From contig NZ_CP054839.1 in the NCBI RefSeq assembly GCF_018141105.1, forward strand, positions 2,480,001 through 2,544,000: a stretch of 64,000 nucleotides of DNA, given 5' to 3'. The position numbers and the translations under genes were made by a program. This DNA is from Saccharopolyspora erythraea. Its GTDB lineage: Bacteria > Actinomycetota > Actinomycetes > Mycobacteriales > Pseudonocardiaceae. The stretch's first letter is position 1. Each line of letters begins with the position of its first letter. The notes under the pieces are model-generated. The model did no database searches. It saw only the letters and a list, made by a program, of their open reading frames with translations, and was not told the origin of the DNA. Shown here one piece after another: positions 1 to 7,776 of this stretch.

Positions 1-719
1 TGGCCGCGGTCGATCTCCGGCCGCGGCACGGTCTGCTCGCCGTTGATGACACGCACCGCCCAGCGCAGCGACTCCTCGAGGAAGTCCGCGGCCTCGAGCT
101 GCACGTCGAAGATGCCCAGCGCGGTGGCCTTCTTCGGGTTGAGCATCTTGTTCTGGTTCAGCGCGTTCTCGATGATCACGGTCACCGCGGAGTCCGCGCC
201 GATGAGGTTGGGCAGCAGCTGCGTGCCGCCCCAGCCCGGGAACAGCCCGAGGAAGCACTCCGGGAACGCGATGGCGCCCGCGCCCTCCGAGACCGTGCGG
301 TACTGGCAGGACAGCGCCAGCTCCAGGCCACCGCCCAGGCTCGCCCCGTTGACGAACGCGAAGGTCGGGATCTCGGACTCGGTCAGCCTGCGGAACACGT
401 CGTGGCCGGTCTTGGCGACCTGGTGGGCGTGCTTGCGCTCGGAGATCTGCTTGACGCCGGAGAGGTCGGCGCCGACGGCGAACACGAACGGCTTGCCGGT
501 GACCGCGATGGCGGCAGGCTCGGCGGCGAAGGCCTCGTCGAGCGCGGCGTCGAGGCTGGCCAGCCCGCCGGGACCGAAGGTCGACGGCCGGGTGTGGTCG
601 TGGCCGTTGTCGATGGTGACCAGGGCCAGCTTGCCGGGCAGGCCCGGTACGTCCAGGAGCCGGGTGAACGCCTTGGTCACCACTTCGTCCGGGAACAGGG
701 ATGCGAATTCGTCGCTCAC
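1..719 (-). CDS. fadB: FadB-type enoyl-CoA hydratase/3-hydroxyacyl-CoA dehydrogenase, N-terminal 239 codons (runs off the window)
   Basis: This is the start of a fatty-acid oxidation multifunctional protein, which hydrates enoyl-CoA and then oxidises 3-hydroxyacyl-CoA. Only the crotonase domain is inside the window. The oxyanion-hole strand reads FAVGADLSG, the loop GASLGGGLELALS carries the first catalytic-type Glu, and FPECFLGLFPGWGGTQ carries the second. It continues into the helix that links to the dehydrogenase half in FadB proteins. The start is GTG at 719, preceded by GGAGGCGC, and overlaps the thiolase stop by 4 nt (GTGA), so the two are translationally coupled. The assignment to a bifunctional protein rather than a monofunctional hydratase rests on the N-terminal style and the fadA partner, because the C-terminus is outside the window. 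Confidence 0.88.
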   Translation of the reverse strand, partial: MSDEFASLFPDEVVTKAFTRLLDVPGLPGKLALVTIDNGHDHTRPSTFGPGGLASLDAALDEAFAAEPAAIAVTGKPFVFAVGADLSGVKQISERKHAHQVAKTGHDVFRRLTESEIPTFAFVNGASLGGGLELALSCQYRTVSEGAGAIAFPECFLGLFPGWGGTQLLPNLIGADSAVTVIIENALNQNKMLNPKKATALGIFDVQLEAADFLEESLRWAVRVINGEQTVPRPEIDRG

Positions 720-1963
720 CGCGCGCCTCCCTCGGTGTAGTTGGGGTTCTCCCAGATGACCGTGCCGCCCATGCCGAAGCCGATGCACATCGTGGTGATG
801 CCGTAGCGGACCTCGGGGTGCTCGGCGAAGTGCCGCGAGAGCTGGGTCATCAGCCGGACGCCGGAGGAGGCCAGCGGGTGACCGCAGGCGATCGCGCCGC
901 CCCACGGGTTGACCCGCGCGTCGTCGTCGGCGATGCCGAAGTGCTCCAGGAAGGCCAGCACCTGCACGGCGAAGGCCTCGTTGATCTCGAACAGGCCGAT
1001 GTCGTCGATGGTCAGCCCGGCCTTCTGCAGGGCCTTCTCGGTCGCGGGCACCGGTCCGACGCCCATGACCTCCGGCTCGACGCCCGCGAAGGCGTAGCCG
1101 ACGAGCTTCATGCCGACCGGCAGGCCCAGCTCGCGGACGGTGTCGGCGTCGGCGATCAGGCAGCCGGTCGCGCCGTCGTTGAGGCCCGCGGCGTTGCCCG
1201 GGGTGACCCGGCCGTGCGGGCGGAACGGGGTCTTGAGGCCCGAGAGCGCCTCGACCGTGGTGCCCGGACGCGGCGGCTCGTCAGCGGTGGCCAGGCCCCA
1301 GCCGTTCTCGGCCGAGCGGGTCGACACCGGCACCAGGTCCGGGGCGATCTTGCCCGCGCGGGCCGCCTCCTCGTAGCGCAGCTGGCTGAGCGCGGCGTAG
1401 GCGTCGGTGCGGTCCTTGGTCAGGCTCGGGTAGCGGTCGTGCACGTTCTCCGCGGTCGAGCCCATGACCAGCGCGGAGGGGTCGACGATCTGGTCGGCGA
1501 CGTAGCGCGGGTTCGGGTCGGCGCCCTCGCCCATCGGGTGCCTGCCCATGTGCTCGACGCCGCCGGCGATCACGACGTCGTAGGCGCCGAACGCGATGCC
1601 GCTGGCGACGGTCGTCACGGCGGTCATGGCGCCCGCGCACATCCGGTCGATGGCGAAGCCGGGGACCGACTTGGGCAGCCCGGCCAGCAGCGCGGCGCTG
1701 CGGCCGATGGTCAGGCCCTGGTCGCCGGTCTGGGTGGTCGCGGCGATGGCGACCTCGTCGATGCGCTCGGGCGGGAGTTCGGGGTGACGCCGCAGCAGTT
1801 CCCGGATGACCTTGACGACCATGTCGTCGGCGCGGGTCTCGGCGTACAGGCCCTTCGAGCCGGCCTTGCCGAACGGCGTGCGAACGCCGTCGACGAAGAC
1901 CACGTCCCGAACAGCACGTGCTGCGCTGCGCGTGTCGGCGGCTGCCGACGCAGGTGCGGCCAC
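716..1963 (-). CDS. fadA: Acetyl-CoA acyltransferase (thiolase)
   Basis: This 415-residue thiolase cleaves 3-ketoacyl-CoA in the last step of beta-oxidation and should form the trifunctional complex with the downstream FadB-type protein. The acyl-accepting Cys is near residue 109 (DRMCAG). The conserved NEAFA, GGAIACGHPLASSG (active-site His) and C-terminal TTMCIGFGMGG (second Cys) motifs are all present. The N-terminus carries an Ala-rich extension of about 18 residues before DVVFVDGVRTPFGK, so the true start could be further in. It is the first gene of a fadA-fadB operon with a 4-nt overlap. No regulator gene lies next to it, and the 530-nt upstream stretch is rich in repeats. Confidence 0.93.
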   Translation of the reverse strand: MAAPASAAADTRSAARAVRDVVFVDGVRTPFGKAGSKGLYAETRADDMVVKVIRELLRRHPELPPERIDEVAIAATTQTGDQGLTIGRSAALLAGLPKSVPGFAIDRMCAGAMTAVTTVASGIAFGAYDVVIAGGVEHMGRHPMGEGADPNPRYVADQIVDPSALVMGSTAENVHDRYPSLTKDRTDAYAALSQLRYEEAARAGKIAPDLVPVSTRSAENGWGLATADEPPRPGTTVEALSGLKTPFRPHGRVTPGNAAGLNDGATGCLIADADTVRELGLPVGMKLVGYAFAGVEPEVMGVGPVPATEKALQKAGLTIDDIGLFEINEAFAVQVLAFLEHFGIADDDARVNPWGGAIACGHPLASSGVRLMTQLSRHFAEHPEVRYGITTMCIGFGMGGTVIWENPNYTEGGAR

Positions 1964-2154
1964 GGCGTGCTCCTCACTTGGTGTGGTGGGTTGTGCCTCG
2001 GCGGTGTCTGGCGGGAGCGGGCCCGCTACCAGCCGGTAACGGCACTCTAGCGCTTATTACCCACCGGTAACCACACGCCTCGCCGTGTCGGGTGCCTCAC
2101 ACCCCTGTTCCTCGACGCCCCGGGCGCCCTCACGACCCGGGTGCGGCGTTGAGC

Positions 2155-2242
2155 GGCGCCCGGCGGCGCCATCCGCGCGTCAGCGCGGATGCGCCCGGCG
2201 TGGGCGGCGCCCGGGGGCGCCATCTGCGCGTCAGCGCGGATG
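2155..2242. repeat. Two 37-nt direct repeats, each with a stem-loop
   Basis: Copy 1 spans 2155-2191 and copy 2 spans 2206-2242, differing at two positions. Each copy contains a GC-rich half (GGCGCC...GGCGCC) and a hairpin whose arms are CATCCGCGC and GCGCGGATG around a GTCA loop. Copy 2 has one wobble in the stem. The period is 51 nt. Function is unknown. Confidence 0.75.
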
Positions 2243-2302
2243 GGGCGGCGGCGTGGGTGGATGCGGCGGCGGCGGTGTCGGCCGATGGTGGCGGTGTGTG
2301 GG

Positions 2303-2441
2303 ACTCGCGGGTGTCCAACTCGCGCGGGTGTGTCGGATGATCCCCAGCTCATGTTGGTGTGTCAGGCGCCTTGGACGTGTACTGGCATTGGTTGTCGGAC
2401 TAGCGCCGGTGTGTCGGGCCCCGACTCCCGCCGGTGTCCGG
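2303..2441. repeat. Cluster of degenerate ~19-nt repeats (ACTCGCGCGGGTGTGTCGG-like)
   Basis: Up to six imperfect copies share the core GGTGT(GT)CGG preceded by an AC/CT-CGC(G) half. They lie near 2303, 2318-2336, 2346-2366, 2381-2400, 2399-2418 and 2424-2441. Spacing is irregular, so this is not a CRISPR array. The cluster ends about 45 nt before the promoter of the AraC-type gene and could be a regulator-binding array or neutral intergenic filler. Confidence 0.5.
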
Positions 2442-2484
2442 CGTCCCGCCGCTGCGCAGCCTCCCGCCTGTCGCCGTCCCGGCC

Positions 2485-2496
2485 TAGGCTCTGTCC
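2485..2496 (+). promoter_or_regulatory. Leaderless -10 box of the AraC-type gene
   Basis: TAGGCT at 2485-2490 is followed by exactly 6 nt and then the ATG at 2497. No Shine-Dalgarno sequence is present. This geometry fits a leaderless transcript. Confidence 0.55.
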
Positions 2497-3219
2497 ATGC
2501 TGTACACGTCGTCTGCCGTCGCGCCGGATCTTGTGACGGATCTGGTCACCGGCTGGACGGCCGATGTGGGCGGGCAGGCGAGTCTGGTGCCGGACGGATG
2601 CGTCGACGTCCTGTGGATCAGCACCGGCGTGGTCCGCGTCTGCGGTCCGGAGACCGCTGCGTGGTCGTTCAGCTTCCCCGCCGGGGTCGAGGCAGTGGGG
2701 GTGCGGTTCCGGCCGGGCCGGGCGGGGAGCGTGCTGGGCTTCGACACCGCCGACGTGCGGGACCGGCGGATCGGGCTGGACGACGTGCTCGGGTCACGCG
2801 CGCAACGGCAGCTCTCCGAGCAGCTCGGCGAGGTGGGCGACCAGCGGCAACGGCTCGGCATCCTGCAGGAACACGCCCGAAGGTGGCTGGCCGGGGCAAC
2901 GCCGCAGGACCCGGCGACCGAGACGGTGCGGCGGATGCTCCTGCACGACACCAGCACCACCGTGGCCGCCATGGCGCACGCGACCGGGCTGAGCGAGCGG
3001 CAGCTCAACCGGCGTTGCACCCGGACCTTCGGGTACGGGCCGTCGATGCTGCGGCGCATCCTGCGGCTCCAGGGCTTCCTGCGGATGGCCCGCCATCCCG
3101 GCGCGCCCGCCGGGCTCGCCGAACTCGCGGACGCCGCCGGTTACACCGACCAGTCGCACCTCTCGCGAGACTGCCGCGAGATCGGTGGTGCGAGCCCACG
3201 TGCGCTCATCAGCGGTTGA
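2497..3219 (+). CDS. AraC-family transcriptional regulator (DUF6597-type N-terminus)
   Basis: This is a 240-residue AraC-type regulator. Residues 1-110 resemble the DUF6597 sensor-like domain (SLVPDGCVDVLWIS, then GVRFRPGRAGSVLG). Residues 150-240 form the double helix-turn-helix: the first HTH is TTVAAMAHATGLSERQLNRRC and the second is LAELADAAGYTDQSHLSRDC, followed by the usual SPRAL end. It probably binds DNA near its own gene or its neighbour. The downstream mycothiol-type gene lies 17-68 nt away depending on its start, so the pair may be co-transcribed. The ligand cannot be read from the sequence. The start codon is supported by a -10 box 6 nt upstream. Confidence 0.88.
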   Translation: MLYTSSAVAPDLVTDLVTGWTADVGGQASLVPDGCVDVLWISTGVVRVCGPETAAWSFSFPAGVEAVGVRFRPGRAGSVLGFDTADVRDRRIGLDDVLGSRAQRQLSEQLGEVGDQRQRLGILQEHARRWLAGATPQDPATETVRRMLLHDTSTTVAAMAHATGLSERQLNRRCTRTFGYGPSMLRRILRLQGFLRMARHPGAPAGLAELADAAGYTDQSHLSRDCREIGGASPRALISG

Positions 3220-3287
3220 GGGAGCGGAGGATCGCGGTGTCCGATCCGTACACGACAACCCGACCTCGGCGGAGCATGCTCTTGCAC

Positions 3288-3836
3288 ATGAGTGACATCT
3301 CCGAGCGCTACCGGGCGCTGGCCGCCGAGTTCACCCGCCGCGTCGCGGCCGTTCCCGCCGGAAGCTGGGAAAACCCCTCGCCCTGCGAGGGCTGGACGGC
3401 ACGGGACGTGCTGCGCCACGTCGTCGAGGTGCACCGAGACATGCCGTCGTGGGCCGGGCTGTCGGTCACCCTGCACCGCTACGTCGACGACGACCCGCTC
3501 GGCGCGTGGAGCGAGGCCCGCGACGCCATCCAGGCACTGCTGGAAGACCCCGACCGCGCGGGCAAGCAGTACGACGGCATCCTCGGGCCGACCACGGCGG
3601 AGGCGACGGTCGACCGCTTCCTCGGCTTCGACCTGCTCGTGCACGCCTGGGACATAGCTCGGGCCACCGGACAGGACGAGTCGCTGCCCGCGCACGAGGT
3701 CGCCAGGGTGCACGCCGACGCCCGCGCCCTCGGCGACAACATCCGTAGGAGCGGGGTGTGCGGCCCGGAGGTCATCGTCGGCGAGGACGCGTCCGAACAG
3801 GACAAACTGCTCGCCTACCTCGGTCGCCAACCGTAA
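3288..3836 (+). CDS. TIGR03086-type metal-binding protein (DinB/MDMPI fold)
   Basis: This is a member of the actinobacterial DinB/mycothiol-dependent maleylpyruvate isomerase-like fold. The N-terminal helix ends in the family signature PCEGWTARDVLRHVVEVH, which supplies a metal-ligand His, and the second His lies in GFDLLVHAWDIARATG. The four-helix bundle is complete at 182 residues. Family alignment favours the ATG at 3288 (MSDISERYRALAAEF). However, an in-frame GTG at 3237 is preceded by a much better ribosome site (GGAGG at 3226-3230, 6-nt spacing) and would add 17 residues, with ATG 3276 as a further alternative. The substrate is unknown, and the mycothiol link is inferred from the family. 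Confidence 0.82.
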   Translation: MSDISERYRALAAEFTRRVAAVPAGSWENPSPCEGWTARDVLRHVVEVHRDMPSWAGLSVTLHRYVDDDPLGAWSEARDAIQALLEDPDRAGKQYDGILGPTTAEATVDRFLGFDLLVHAWDIARATGQDESLPAHEVARVHADARALGDNIRRSGVCGPEVIVGEDASEQDKLLAYLGRQP

Positions 3837-3900
3837 GCCGGATCCGCAACGCTCCACGGCCGGGCCAACACGCCCCGACACCCAATGCCCGCGCCCGGGC

Positions 3901-5160
3901 CTAGTCCGTCGCGGCCGGTTCGGCGTGCAGTGCGGTGCTCAGGGCGTTCGCGGTCAGCGAGATCTGCCACTCGCGGGCGCCCTTCTCGCGCAGCAGCCGC
4001 GCGACGGCCTCCTCACTGATGTCCTCCGGCGGTGCCCAGCAGGTGCGGCGGACGAGATCGGGCAGCAGCAGGTTCTCCGCGGGCAACTGGTGCTTCTCGG
4101 CGATCTCGGAGAGCTTGGCGCGGGCCGCGGAAAGCCGGGCCGCGGCGGCCGGGTCGCGATCGGCCCACCGGTTCGGCGGTGGCGGACCTTCGTTGGGCGG
4201 CGACGCGACCGGAAGCTCGTCGGCCGACAGCCGCCGCGCGTTGCGCAGGGCGTGCAGCCACATCGAGGCACGGCGCCGTTGCTGCCTGCCGCCGAACACC
4301 GGCAGCGCGGTCAGGTCCGCCTCCGTCTTCGGATTCGCCTGCGCGGCCTGCACGATCGAGCTGTCGGGCAGGATGCGTCCGGGCGCGATGTCGCGTTCGC
4401 GGGCGACCGAGTCACGCGCCTCCCACAGCGCGCGGACCGCCGCGAGCTGGCGGGGGCTGCGCACCCGGTGGATGCCCGACGTGCGGCGCCACGGTTCGGC
4501 GCGCGGCGGCGCGGGCGGGGCGGTGCGGACGGCTTCGAACTCCTCCCACGCCCACTCCAGCTTGTCCTGGCGTTCCAGCTCGGCGTGCATCGCCTCGCGC
4601 AGGGCGACCAGCAGCTCTACGTCGAGCGCGGCGTAGGCGAGCCAGTCCGCGGGCAGCGGACGGCGCGACCAGTCGGCCGCGCTGTGGCCCTTCTCGAGCC
4701 GGTATCCGAGCATGCGCTCGACGAGCGCGCCGAGCGAGACCCGGTCGAACCCGGCCAGGCGGCCCGCCAGCTCGGTGTCGAACAGGCGCGCTGGCCGCAA
4801 GTCCAGCTCGGCCAGGCACGGCAGGTCCTGGGACGCCGCGTGCAGCACCCACTCGGTGTCGTCCAACGCGGTGACAAGGGGTTCCAGCGAGCCCGCCAGC
4901 GCGATCGGATCGACCAGCACCGTGCCGGCACCCTCCCGGCGCAGTTGCACCAGGTACGCGCGCTGCGAGTAGCGGTAACCCGAGGCTCGCTCGGTGTCGA
5001 CCGCCACCGGCCCGGCTCCCGCGGCGAGCGCGGTCGCGGCGGCTTGCAGCGCGACGGGGGAGTCGACCACCGGCGGTACGCCGTCGGCCGGCTCGGTCAG
5101 CAGCACCGGTTCCGGGCGGCCGGGTCCGGTGGACTCGGGGGTTGCAGCTTCCACGGCCAT
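3901..5160 (-). CDS. rnd: Ribonuclease D homologue (DEDD 3'-5' exonuclease with HRDC domain)
   Basis: This 419-residue protein has a DnaQ-like exonuclease domain followed by an HRDC domain, the RNase D architecture that trims tRNA and other RNA 3' ends. Exo I is VAVDTERASGY (Asp55, Glu57), Exo II is around VLHAASQDLPCL, and Exo III is WLAYAALDVELLVALR. The HRDC domain covers about residues 232-310 (SPRQLAAVRALWEARDSVARERD). The last 100 residues are a helical C-terminal domain (SAARAKLSEIAEKHQLPAENLLLPDLVRR). It is transcribed separately from the response regulator upstream, since a strong hairpin lies between them. Gene order with the response regulator, DUF3000 and hemE is a familiar actinobacterial arrangement. 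Confidence 0.93.
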   Translation of the reverse strand: MAVEAATPESTGPGRPEPVLLTEPADGVPPVVDSPVALQAAATALAAGAGPVAVDTERASGYRYSQRAYLVQLRREGAGTVLVDPIALAGSLEPLVTALDDTEWVLHAASQDLPCLAELDLRPARLFDTELAGRLAGFDRVSLGALVERMLGYRLEKGHSAADWSRRPLPADWLAYAALDVELLVALREAMHAELERQDKLEWAWEEFEAVRTAPPAPPRAEPWRRTSGIHRVRSPRQLAAVRALWEARDSVARERDIAPGRILPDSSIVQAAQANPKTEADLTALPVFGGRQQRRRASMWLHALRNARRLSADELPVASPPNEGPPPPNRWADRDPAAAARLSAARAKLSEIAEKHQLPAENLLLPDLVRRTCWAPPEDISEEAVARLLREKGAREWQISLTANALSTALHAEPAATD

Positions 5161-5235
5161 CAGACCTTACGTGTTCCGGTCCTTGGTGTGGGCTGGACTG
5201 CCCGAGGTCGCCGGTCCGGCCGCACCGGGGTCGGC

Positions 5236-5264
5236 GGTGCGGGCGCCGAGGGGGCGCCCGCACC
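5236..5264 (-). terminator. Hairpin terminator between the response regulator and rnd
   Basis: Perfect 12-bp arms GGTGCGGGCGCC (5236-5247) and GGCGCCCGCACC (5253-5264) flank a 5-nt loop. It lies about 19 nt after the response-regulator stop, so it probably ends that transcript before rnd. Confidence 0.7.
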
Positions 5265-5282
5265 AGTGGATCTCTCAGCCCG

Positions 5283-5999
5283 TCATCTGATCACCCCGGC
5301 GCGCATGGCCAGGGCAACCATCTGAGCCCGGTCGCCGGTGCCCAGCTTGCGGCCGATCCGCGACAGGTGGCTCTTCACCGTGAGCGCGGACAGGTTGAGC
5401 GCCTCGCCGATCTCCTTGTTGGATCGGCCGTCGGCCACGAGTTGGAGCACCTCCACTTCACGCCCGGACAGCTCCCGGGGCGTGTTGTCGGTTCCCGGAA
5501 CCCTCGTGCCCGCGGCGAGCACCGGGGCCACGCTGGGATCGGCATACACGCCGCCGTCGAGAACGCGGCGCACCCCGTCGGTGACCACCATCGGCGAGGC
5601 CGACTTCAGCAGGTACGCCTGCGCACCTGCCTGGAAGGCGGCCCGGACCGCATAGGGGTCATCGGACGAAGCGAGCACCACGATCCGCGGCCAGCCCTGG
5701 GTACGGAGTTCCGTCACCAGGTCGATGCCGGTCCCGTCGGGGAGTCCGAGATCGAGGATGGCGAGGTCGCACGGACCGGTCGCCAGGGCCCGAGCCCTGG
5801 CCTCGGCCATCGATGCGGCCTCGTGCACCGTGCCGGCGCCCATCTGCAGCAACCGGGCGGCGATTGCCTCCCGGAGCAGCGGATGGTCATCCACCACGAG
5901 CACCGTGAACAGCTCTTCCCGCGGGTGCGGGACCATGTTGGCCGGCAAAGCGCCGGCAGGCGTGGTTCGAGCGGCCTGACCTAAGCCGACGGCAGCCAC
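5283..5999 (-). CDS. NarL/FixJ-type response regulator
   Basis: This two-component response regulator has a receiver domain (about residues 30-150) with acidic pocket VVDDH, phospho-acceptor Asp in LAILDLGLPDG (about residue 83) and Lys in YLLKSASP. A LuxR-type HTH follows at about 170-235 (LSGREVEVLQLVADGRSNKEIGEALNLSALTVKSHLSRI). I chose GTG at 5999 because GGGAGG sits 7 nt upstream (6007-6012). A GTG at 6041 would add 14 residues without a ribosome site, and ATG 5936 also lacks one. No histidine kinase gene is in the window, so this is an orphan. Its position next to rnd and upstream of DUF3000-hemE is conserved in actinomycetes, but its target genes are unknown. Confidence 0.9.
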   Translation of the reverse strand: MAAVGLGQAARTTPAGALPANMVPHPREELFTVLVVDDHPLLREAIAARLLQMGAGTVHEAASMAEARARALATGPCDLAILDLGLPDGTGIDLVTELRTQGWPRIVVLASSDDPYAVRAAFQAGAQAYLLKSASPMVVTDGVRRVLDGGVYADPSVAPVLAAGTRVPGTDNTPRELSGREVEVLQLVADGRSNKEIGEALNLSALTVKSHLSRIGRKLGTGDRAQMVALAMRAGVIR

Positions 6000-6995
6000 G
6001 TCACTACCTCCCTGGAGTCGGTCGTGCCCCCCGACCGGCACCGGGACTCTCGACCAATCAGCCGCGCCACTGATCGACCGAAAGTGGTGTCGTCGGGGGC
6101 AGCGTAACCGCCCAAGCGGGTCAGCGGGACGATCAATCGGGTATGTATCCCGATCGAGTTGTTACTCGGACATGATTGCATCGCTCAATCGGGTGACAGT
6201 AGGCGATGTGGCTAACGTCGGTACGTGGTGAAACGACACACCTAGATTGCGGATCGCGAAAAGTTTGCGCATTCAATCGTTTCGATCGGGCCTGTGGGAG
6301 GTTTCGGGGGCGGTCGGCCCGCCTCGGAGTGTCGCGGCGCGGCGTCGCGGTCAGGCGTGGGCAATGCAGAAATGTAACGGAACGCGCTTGGATGGTCACG
6401 CTTCGTGCGACTGGCGTTCGAGTGACGAGCGGTGAACGGTCGGCGGGGAGTGATCAATGACGGCTCTCCCACGGCGAACGGTCGCCGCTTCGGGTGAGAA
6501 CGGCGGGTGACCGGTCGGCGACCCTCCGACGGCGATAGGTCGGCGTTCGGGTGGCAGCGCCGAGCGGCCTGCCGCCTGCGGCGAGTGGCAGCTCGGCGGC
6601 ACCCGGGACGTGGCATTCGGGTGCAGGGCGGTCACGCAGCGGAACGGGGTGGTCCGGCCCGGCTGGGGCAACGGTCCGGCCTGGCTGGGGCACTCGGCGT
6701 GCACGGCGGATCCCGGCGGCCAGGGACCGGCCCAGAGGCCGATCGGAGCCCCGCGCCGGGACGCAGACGCAGCGGCGTCTTCGCGCGACTGACCGGACCA
6801 GCTCCGTACACCGTCGAGGCGCGTCGGAGTCGAGGTGCCACGGCGACCGCGGCGAGCGTCACATGGCTGGCGAAACCGTGCCCAGGTAGCTGCCTGCTGC
6901 TGCCGCCGGGCGACAGCAGCAGGCTCTCGGAAGCCGGCAGTGGGGCTGGCGTCGGGGAAGTGGGGCCTGCGCCCGGAAAGCGGCCGAGGCCGCTG
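6000..6995. other. Gene-free kilobase upstream of the response regulator
   Basis: About 1 kb has no convincing gene. Nearest the regulator (6100-6300) it is noticeably richer in A/T than its surroundings and carries repeated TCAATCGGG words (around 6134, 6187), plus an inverted repeat ATCGGG-TATGTAT-CCCGAT at 6136-6154 that could be an operator. The part from 6430 to 6560 repeats GGTCGGCG/ACGGCGA words. The open frames in both directions have no recognisable motifs and look like GC-driven shadows. Confidence 0.55.
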
Positions 6996-7574
6996 TCAGC
7001 AGGGGCGGCCGTTGTCCGCCGTGCGGGGCCCGAGCATCGAGACGCCTTCCGGCGGGAGCCCGGCCGCGGTCGCCATCAGCTGGTGGAACGCCGCCCCGTG
7101 CGGCCCGAGGTCGGCGTCGATCGCGGTCCACGACCCGCGCAGCTCCAGGTCGTGGCTGCGCGTGGGGCCCGCGATGTCGCCGAAGCGGGCCGACGACGTC
7201 AGCGTCACAGTGCCGCCCAGCGCCGTCCACGACGCCCCGGAGTCCTCAAGGGCGTCGGTGAGCCAGGACCAGCCGACGGCGGGCAGCAGCGGGTCGGTCG
7301 CCAGTTCGGGATCGAGCTCCACCCGCAGGTAGATGACCAGCCGCAGCACGCCCTTCCACGCCTCCTGGCCGTCCGGGTCGTGCAGCAGGACGAACCGCGC
7401 GGTTGCCAGCTCGCCCGCCGGTCCGTTGGCCTCCGCCGCGACCGCGTAGGCCCACGGCGCGAGCCGCCGCGGCGGCCCGACCTCGCTGACCTCGATCTCC
7501 TGGCGCGGGCGGGACGACTTCAACGCGGCAACCGCCTGCCGGAACAACTCGGGCGCCACCGGCATCTCCGTCAC
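6996..7574 (-). CDS. DUF3000 family protein
   Basis: This 192-residue protein is of the actinobacterial DUF3000 family ([18 protein letters not shown], then [19 protein letters not shown], then GWSWLTDAL). It has no signal peptide or membrane segment, so it should be cytoplasmic. Family function is unknown. It is divergent from hemE across about 200 nt, and this DUF3000-hemE neighbourhood is typical in actinobacteria. The start is GTG 7574, with a -10 box TACAGT 8 nt upstream and no ribosome site, which fits a leaderless mRNA. ATG 7565 three codons further in is an alternative. Confidence 0.85.
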   Translation of the reverse strand: MTEMPVAPELFRQAVAALKSSRPRQEIEVSEVGPPRRLAPWAYAVAAEANGPAGELATARFVLLHDPDGQEAWKGVLRLVIYLRVELDPELATDPLLPAVGWSWLTDALEDSGASWTALGGTVTLTSSARFGDIAGPTRSHDLELRGSWTAIDADLGPHGAAFHQLMATAAGLPPEGVSMLGPRTADNGRPC

Positions 7575-7582
7575 ACCGATGC

Positions 7583-7588
7583 ACTGTA
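7583..7588 (-). promoter_or_regulatory. -10 box of the DUF3000 gene
   Basis: TACAGT on the minus strand ends 8 nt before the GTG start at 7574. No ribosome-binding site intervenes, consistent with leaderless expression. Confidence 0.4.
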
Positions 7589-7776
7589 GGCGCCTGCCGG
7601 GCGGCGGCGCGGCAAGCCACGCCGAGCCGTGCCGAGAAAGATCAAGACGGCCCCGGCGGTGCCGCCGGAGCCGTCTCGCGGGCGTGCGAAGATGGCCGTC
7701 GCAAGCCGGTTTCCCGCGAGTTCGGCAAGCCACGACCGCCCGGGGACCGACCCCACGACCTACGGGCAGCACTTCG

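Larger units (their letters stand above)
1964..2496. other. Gene-free divergent intergenic region with two repeat sets
   Basis: This 533-nt stretch separates the divergent fadA and AraC-type genes. I see no coding potential: the open frames here are short and mutually overlapping. It contains the promoter-side sequence of fadA, where TTACCCACCGGTAA at about 2056-2069 is an inverted repeat (TTACC/GGTAA) that could be an operator for fadA. It also holds a pair of 37-nt direct repeats with internal stem-loops and a run of degenerate GGTGTGTCGG repeats, listed separately. Confidence 0.6.

Noticed and set aside
701-2050. A 449-codon plus-strand open frame opposite the thiolase gene
   Set aside because: It is the antisense shadow of fadA. 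Its translation is Arg/Gly/Ala/His-rich without motifs, while the minus-strand frame has full thiolase signatures.
2303-2441. CRISPR-like array from the GGTGTGTCGG repeats
   Set aside because: The repeats are imperfect, too short and irregularly spaced (15-35 nt), some adjoin or overlap, and no cas gene is present.
6242-6704. Possible small genes on the minus strand in the 6-7 kb gap
   Set aside because: The frames overlap each other, lack ribosome sites, and have low-complexity Arg/Pro/Ser composition without recognisable domains.
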